Positions 60,458-64,000 of a DNA stretch of 64,000 nt are shown in pieces. The translations under genes and the position numbers were made by a program. The stretch comes from Streptomyces sp. WAC05374 (GTDB lineage Bacteria > Actinomycetota > Actinomycetes > Streptomycetales > Streptomycetaceae). The notes under the pieces were generated by a model that saw only the letters and a program-made list of their open reading frames with translations, was not told where the DNA came from and searched no databases. Where the stretch lies: the NCBI RefSeq assembly GCF_004353505.1, contig NZ_SMNQ01000011.1, positions 124,001 through 188,000 on the forward strand, in the 5' to 3' direction. Within the stretch, counting starts at the first letter, position 1; each line of letters opens with the position of its first letter.

Positions 60458-61441
60458 TCAGGAAGCGGTGCGGAACCGGCGGCGGTAGGCGGCCGGGGTG
60501 GTGCTGATCTGCTTGCGGAAGGCGCGGTGCAGCGTCTCCACCGAGCCGAGGCCGGTGGCCGCCGCGATCCGCTCCAGCGGCTGGTCGGTGGTCTCCAGCA
60601 GGCGGCGGGCCGCCTCGACCCGGGCCGCCTCCACGTAGGCGGCCGGGCTGGTGCCGGTCTCCCGGCGGAAGACCCGGGCGAAGTGGCGCTCGCTCAGGCA
60701 CATGCGCGCGGCCAGCGCGGGCGCGGACAGGTCGCCGTCGAGGTGCTCGGTGATGAACACCCGCAGGTCGTCGATGTCCCTGCGGGCCGACGCCGGCCGG
60801 CTCAGCGGCACGCTGAACTGGCTCTGGCCGCCCTGGCGCCGGAGGTACATCACGAGCTGCCGGGCCACGGCCAGGGCCGCTTCCTCGCCGTGGTCCTCGG
60901 CGACCAGGGCGAGCGCCAGGTCCATGCAGGTACTGATGCCCGCCCCGGTCCACACCCGCCCGGAGCGGACGAAGATCGGGTCGGCGTCGACCCGCACCCG
61001 CGGGTGGTCGGCCGCGAGCTGGGCCGCGGTCGACCAGTGCGTGGTCGCCCGGCGACCGTCCAGGAGCCCCGCGGCGGCGAGCACGTGCGCGCCCACGCAC
61101 ACCGAGGCGATCCGCCGCGCGTGGGGCGCCGTGGCCCGCACCCACTCCACCACCGTGTCGTCCACCCGGGCCACCGGCCCGTGCGGGCCCCGGTCCACCG
61201 CGCCGGGCACCACCAGGGTGTCCACGGCGGCGCCCACCTCGCCGAAGGCCAGGTCCGCCATCAGGCGCACCCCGGCCGACGTGACCACCGGCCCGGCTCC
61301 GGGGCCCGCCAGGCGCACCTCGTACCGGTCCCGGCCACCGGTCTCCCGGTTGGCCAGGGCGAACACCTCGGCGGGGCCGGTGACGTCGAGCAGGTCGACG
61401 TCGGGGAAGACCGCGATGACGACGCGGTGGGGAGCGGGCAT
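60458..61441 (-). CDS. GlxA-type AraC regulator with DJ-1/PfpI domain
   Basis: 327 residues. N-terminal DJ-1/PfpI-like domain (1-190) with the elbow cysteine Cys115 (ASVCVGAHVLAA), then an AraC/XylS DNA-binding domain (FVFTEHLDGDLSAPALA ... SVETLHRAFRKQI). A probable regulator of the downstream isochorismatase-family gene. Start at 61441 without a visible ribosome site; an inverted repeat GTCACGG-N8-CCGTGAC (61451-61472) precedes it. Confidence 0.9.
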   Translation of the reverse strand: MPAPHRVVIAVFPDVDLLDVTGPAEVFALANRETGGRDRYEVRLAGPGAGPVVTSAGVRLMADLAFGEVGAAVDTLVVPGAVDRGPHGPVARVDDTVVEWVRATAPHARRIASVCVGAHVLAAAGLLDGRRATTHWSTAAQLAADHPRVRVDADPIFVRSGRVWTGAGISTCMDLALALVAEDHGEEAALAVARQLVMYLRRQGGQSQFSVPLSRPASARRDIDDLRVFITEHLDGDLSAPALAARMCLSERHFARVFRRETGTSPAAYVEAARVEAARRLLETTDQPLERIAAATGLGSVETLHRAFRKQISTTPAAYRRRFRTAS

Positions 61442-61518
61442 GCGTCCATGGTCACGGCGGTCCCACCGTGACGGCAATGACGGACCTCTGTCACATCCGG
61501 CCGTCCGCCGGGGGCGGT

Positions 61519-62628
61519 TCAGCCCCGGTCGTTGCCCTGGTCGGAGCCGCCCGCGGCCCCGGGGGGCAGTGCGGGCGGGGTGTAGGTGCGCAGGGAGCGG
61601 GCCGCGGGGTCGGGGCGGACCGCGCCGAGGAGCGGGTTGGCGGCGATGGGGGAGACCTTGACGCGGGCGCCGGGGCGCGGGGCCTGGATGACCAGTCCGT
61701 CGCCCAGGTAGATGGCGACGTGGGTGGCCTTGGGGAAGTAGACGACCAGGTCGCCCGGGCGCAGGGCGCGCAGGGGGACCTTGGGGAGGGTGCGCCACTG
61801 CTCCTGGCTGGTGCGGGGGATGGGGCGGCCCGCCGTGGCCCAGGCCCGGGAGGTGAGGCCCGAGCAGTCGAAGGACTCCGGGCCCTCGGCGCCCCAGACG
61901 TACGGTTTGCCGATCTGTCCGGCGGCGTACTCCAGGGCCTCGCCGCCGAGTTCGGAGGGGGTGCGGGAGCCGGTGAGGTCACCGGTGGCGAGCAGCTCGC
62001 GCTGGGCGTCGGCCGTCTCGGCCTCCTCCAGGGCGGCCAGCTCCTCGACCTCGTCGTCCGACAGCGCGGCGAGCGTCTCCTCGACGTCCTTGAGCCGGGC
62101 GGTCACCTCGTCGCGGGCCTTCCGCTGCTTCTCGGCCAGTGTCTGCTCGCGGTCCAGGGCCGTGCGGGAGGCCGTCGCCAGCGCGTCCGCCCGCTTCTCG
62201 CCGCGCTGGAGCCGGGCCACGGTCGCGGCCCGTTCGCGTGCGGCGCGCCGGAGCAGGTGGTGCTGGTCCAGGGCGTGGTCGGGGTCGCGGGCGAGCAGCA
62301 GGCGCAGGGAGGAGGAGAAGTCGGTGCGGCCCTGGTACTGGGCGCGGGCCAGCCGTCCGGCGTCGGCCCGGGCGCGGGCGAGCGAGTCACGGGTGCGGGT
62401 CAGGTCGCCGGTCAGCTTCTTCGTCTCGGCGGTGAGCGCCTTCAGTTCCTCCTCGGTGGCGTTGTACGTCTCGCTCGCCTCCTCCGCCTGCTGGTACAGC
62501 GTGCGGAGCTGGGCGAGCAGCTCGGGGACCGTGGACCCGGGCGGGGCGGGCGCGGCGGCCGCGGGCGTGGCGGGGAGCGCGGCCAGCAGCGCGGCCGCGC
62601 ACACCGTCCGCAGCAGCTTTCCTGACAT
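61519..62628 (-). CDS. NlpC/P60 family cell-wall hydrolase
   Basis: 369 residues. Signal peptide (1-25), a long coiled coil (about 33-205) as in RipA/SagA-like hydrolases, and an NlpC/P60 domain with catalytic Cys255 (FDCSGLTSR) and His303 (ATHVAIYLG). Cleaves peptidoglycan stem peptides; secreted. An exceptionally complete Shine-Dalgarno, GGAGGTGAT, precedes the ATG at 62628. The promoter carries TATTAT and a palindrome. Confidence 0.92.
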   Translation of the reverse strand: MSGKLLRTVCAAALLAALPATPAAAAPAPPGSTVPELLAQLRTLYQQAEEASETYNATEEELKALTAETKKLTGDLTRTRDSLARARADAGRLARAQYQGRTDFSSSLRLLLARDPDHALDQHHLLRRAARERAATVARLQRGEKRADALATASRTALDREQTLAEKQRKARDEVTARLKDVEETLAALSDDEVEELAALEEAETADAQRELLATGDLTGSRTPSELGGEALEYAAGQIGKPYVWGAEGPESFDCSGLTSRAWATAGRPIPRTSQEQWRTLPKVPLRALRPGDLVVYFPKATHVAIYLGDGLVIQAPRPGARVKVSPIAANPLLGAVRPDPAARSLRTYTPPALPPGAAGGSDQGNDRG

Positions 62629-62661
62629 GTCATCACCTCCGCCCCCATCCTGGGGCGGTGG

Positions 62662-62679
62662 ATAATACGACTTGCGTAT
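62662..62679 (-). promoter_or_regulatory. Promoter/operator of the NlpC/P60 gene
   Basis: Minus-strand TATTAT (62662-62667) is a strong -10 candidate. An inverted repeat ATACG-N5-CGTAT (62665-62679) overlaps it from the upstream side. Confidence 0.45.
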
Positions 62680-62726
62680 GAAATGCCGGAGTGGGCGGAT
62701 CGGCCCAGTACGGTCACCCGTCCCGG

Positions 62727-64000
62727 TCACTCCACCGGCAGCGCGTAGAACGTCCGGTCGCGCCGGACCACGACGGTGCCCGTGCCCGCCGCCAGCGCGA
62801 TGTACGGCGCCGAGATGTCCGCGCCGCCCGGGGCCCGGACCCCGGCGTCCTGGAACTTCCACAGCCGCCGCCCGTCCCCCGCCCCGAACGCGGTGACCTG
62901 CGAGCCGTCCGCCGCCAGCAGGGTCCGGCCGCTCGTGCTCACGGTCACGCCGGGGACGTCCCCGCCCGCCGCCGCCTCCGTGCCGCGCCGCCAGCGCGCC
63001 CTGCCGGTCGCCGGGTCGACCGCGTACACGGTCTGCGAGCGGTCCGCGGCGTACAGCGTGCCGCCGCGCACCTCCGCGCGCCCGAAGGGACCGCCGCCGG
63101 CCAGCCGCCACAGCGGCCGTCGCGTACCGGTGTCGAAGGCGTGCAGCGCACCCGCCACCGCCGCGTACAGCCGCCCCGACGCGTCCCCGGACACCGCGCC
63201 GCCCGGCAGGGCGCCGCCGAACGGCCTAAACCAGCGGCGCGCCCCGGTCGCCCGGTCGTGTGCGTAGAAGATCGCCAGCCCCTTCGCGGCCTTGACCTGA
63301 GCGGCCGTCAGCGACCGCGGGTCCTGGCGCACGACGAGGGTGTCCGGCCGCAGGGCGAGCACCTCGTAGGCGGGGATGTGCGGCGGGCGGCCGTTGGGGA
63401 CCTGGACGCGCCACAGCTCCTCGCCCCGGGCGGCGTCGTACGCCACCAGGTACGTGCGGGCGGCCGCCGTGCCGGTGAACCACACCACGTCGCCCGCCTG
63501 CCCGGCCACCGCCGCCGGGCGGAGGCCCCCCGCCAGCGGCATCGGGGCCCCGGCCGTGCCGTCCTCGGGCGACAGCGACCGCAGGCCGCCGGCCCCCACG
63601 ACGAGCAGCCGGCCGCCGGCGGTCAGGGCGGGCCGGCCGGACGGGGCGTCGGCACGCTGCCACAGGCGCCGGCCGGTGGCGAGGTCGACGGCCGCGGTGT
63701 GGGCGCCGGAGGTGAGCACCAGGGTCCGCTCCCGCCAGACGGCGGCGTTCAGCGCGCCGCCGCCGGCGGCGGGGTGGACGTACGCCCAGTGCGGCCGGGG
63801 CGGCACCCCGGGGACGGCCGGGCGGGGCCGGGCCACGGGCCTGGCGTCGGTACGCGGCTGGTCGGCGTCGCCGGACGCGAACGCGAGCACGCCGCCGCCC
63901 CCGAGGACGGCTCCCGTCACCCCCGCGGCCAGGCCGGTGAACAGCCCCCGGCGGGTGAGCCCCGGTGCCGGCGCGGGCGCCGGGGCGGACAGGGGTGCCG
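62727..64000 (-). CDS. PQQ-binding-like beta-propeller repeat protein, 5' end outside window
   Basis: The frame is open to the window end, so the N-terminus is missing. The visible N-terminal part is an Ala/Pro-rich linker followed by TRRGLFTGLAAGVTGAV, a twin-arginine-like membrane anchor, then about 350 residues of PQQ-type propeller repeats (VDLATGRRLWQR, YDAARGEELWRV, FDTGTRRPLWRL, VDPATGRARWRR, DGRRLWKF). In Streptomyces such a sequence is either a Tat-exported protein or the extracellular half of a Ser/Thr kinase; the missing end decides. Confidence 0.82.
   Translation of the reverse strand, partial: APLSAPAPAPAPGLTRRGLFTGLAAGVTGAVLGGGGVLAFASGDADQPRTDARPVARPRPAVPGVPPRPHWAYVHPAAGGGALNAAVWRERTLVLTSGAHTAAVDLATGRRLWQRADAPSGRPALTAGGRLLVVGAGGLRSLSPEDGTAGAPMPLAGGLRPAAVAGQAGDVVWFTGTAAARTYLVAYDAARGEELWRVQVPNGRPPHIPAYEVLALRPDTLVVRQDPRSLTAAQVKAAKGLAIFYAHDRATGARRWFRPFGGALPGGAVSGDASGRLYAAVAGALHAFDTGTRRPLWRLAGGGPFGRAEVRGGTLYAADRSQTVYAVDPATGRARWRRGTEAAAGGDVPGVTVSTSGRTLLAADGSQVTAFGAGDGRRLWKFQDAGVRAPGGADISAPYIALAAGTGTVVVRRDRTFYALPVE

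Overview
The window is high-GC actinobacterial chromosome, almost certainly Streptomyces. The coding strand uses GC-rich third positions throughout, starts are ATG/GTG with occasional TTG, and the marker genes are typical: a family 2B encapsulin (EshA type), snapalysin with a divergent LysR activator, nickel superoxide dismutase with its maturation protease, a fused 2-oxoglutarate dehydrogenase E1/E2, and a four-gene conservon. From memory the gene order resembles the core region around SCO5249-SCO5285 of S. coelicolor; this was not checked. No tRNA, rRNA, insertion sequence, prophage or CRISPR array was seen. Both end genes are cut by the window edges.

Layout. 1-2.9 kb: 3' part of eshA, a dihydrofolate-reductase-like gene and two small proteins with leaderless starts. 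3-7.7 kb: snapalysin/LysR pair, GNAT, a membrane-anchored protein, sodN/sodX and a CGNR zinc-finger regulator. 7.8-13.1 kb: methyltransferase, polar amino-acid ABC importer and malic enzyme. 13.3-18.7 kb: PhoD-like phosphatase operon, zinc-binding dehydrogenase, GH5 glycosidase, and an HTH/Clp-N pair behind a promoter with two inverted repeats. 18.7-21.7 kb: PadR and DUF4097 operon with a double operator, plus small conserved proteins.

21.8-33.3 kb is the most interesting part. A tightly packed operon encodes a trypsin-co-occurring domain protein, a trypsin-VMAP fusion, a MoxR-like AAA ATPase, a von Willebrand A (vWA) protein with a long helical C-terminus, a 58-residue peptide, a radical-SAM/SPASM maturase of the FxsB type and a TIR-like/NB-ARC/TPR protein. 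This joins a vWA-MoxR-VMAP ternary 'conflict' module to a cyclophane-RiPP maturation module. The precursor, found between two 4-nt overlaps, does not end in the family's usual FxSxx but in YDDAP, an apparent Tyr-x-Asp variant at the same C-terminal positions.

33.4-46.5 kb returns to housekeeping: 2-oxoglutarate dehydrogenase, a two-component system, a spermidine-synthase-like protein, a rhomboid-like membrane protein, and Lon protease behind a HAIR-like (HspR) operator. 46.5-53.7 kb holds secreted proteases, a GH25 lysozyme, regulators and a PP2C-like protein. 54-59.8 kb is a conservon (cvnABCD) followed at once by a styrene/indole-monooxygenase-type flavoprotein. 59.8-64 kb has an isochorismatase-family hydrolase, a GlxA-type regulator, an NlpC/P60 hydrolase and a PQQ-type beta-propeller protein truncated by the window end.

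At least nine genes show a TANNNT box 6-7 nt before the start codon, i.e. probable leaderless transcripts. Several perfect GC-rich hairpins mark operon ends. Family assignments come from motif recognition by eye; no database search was possible.
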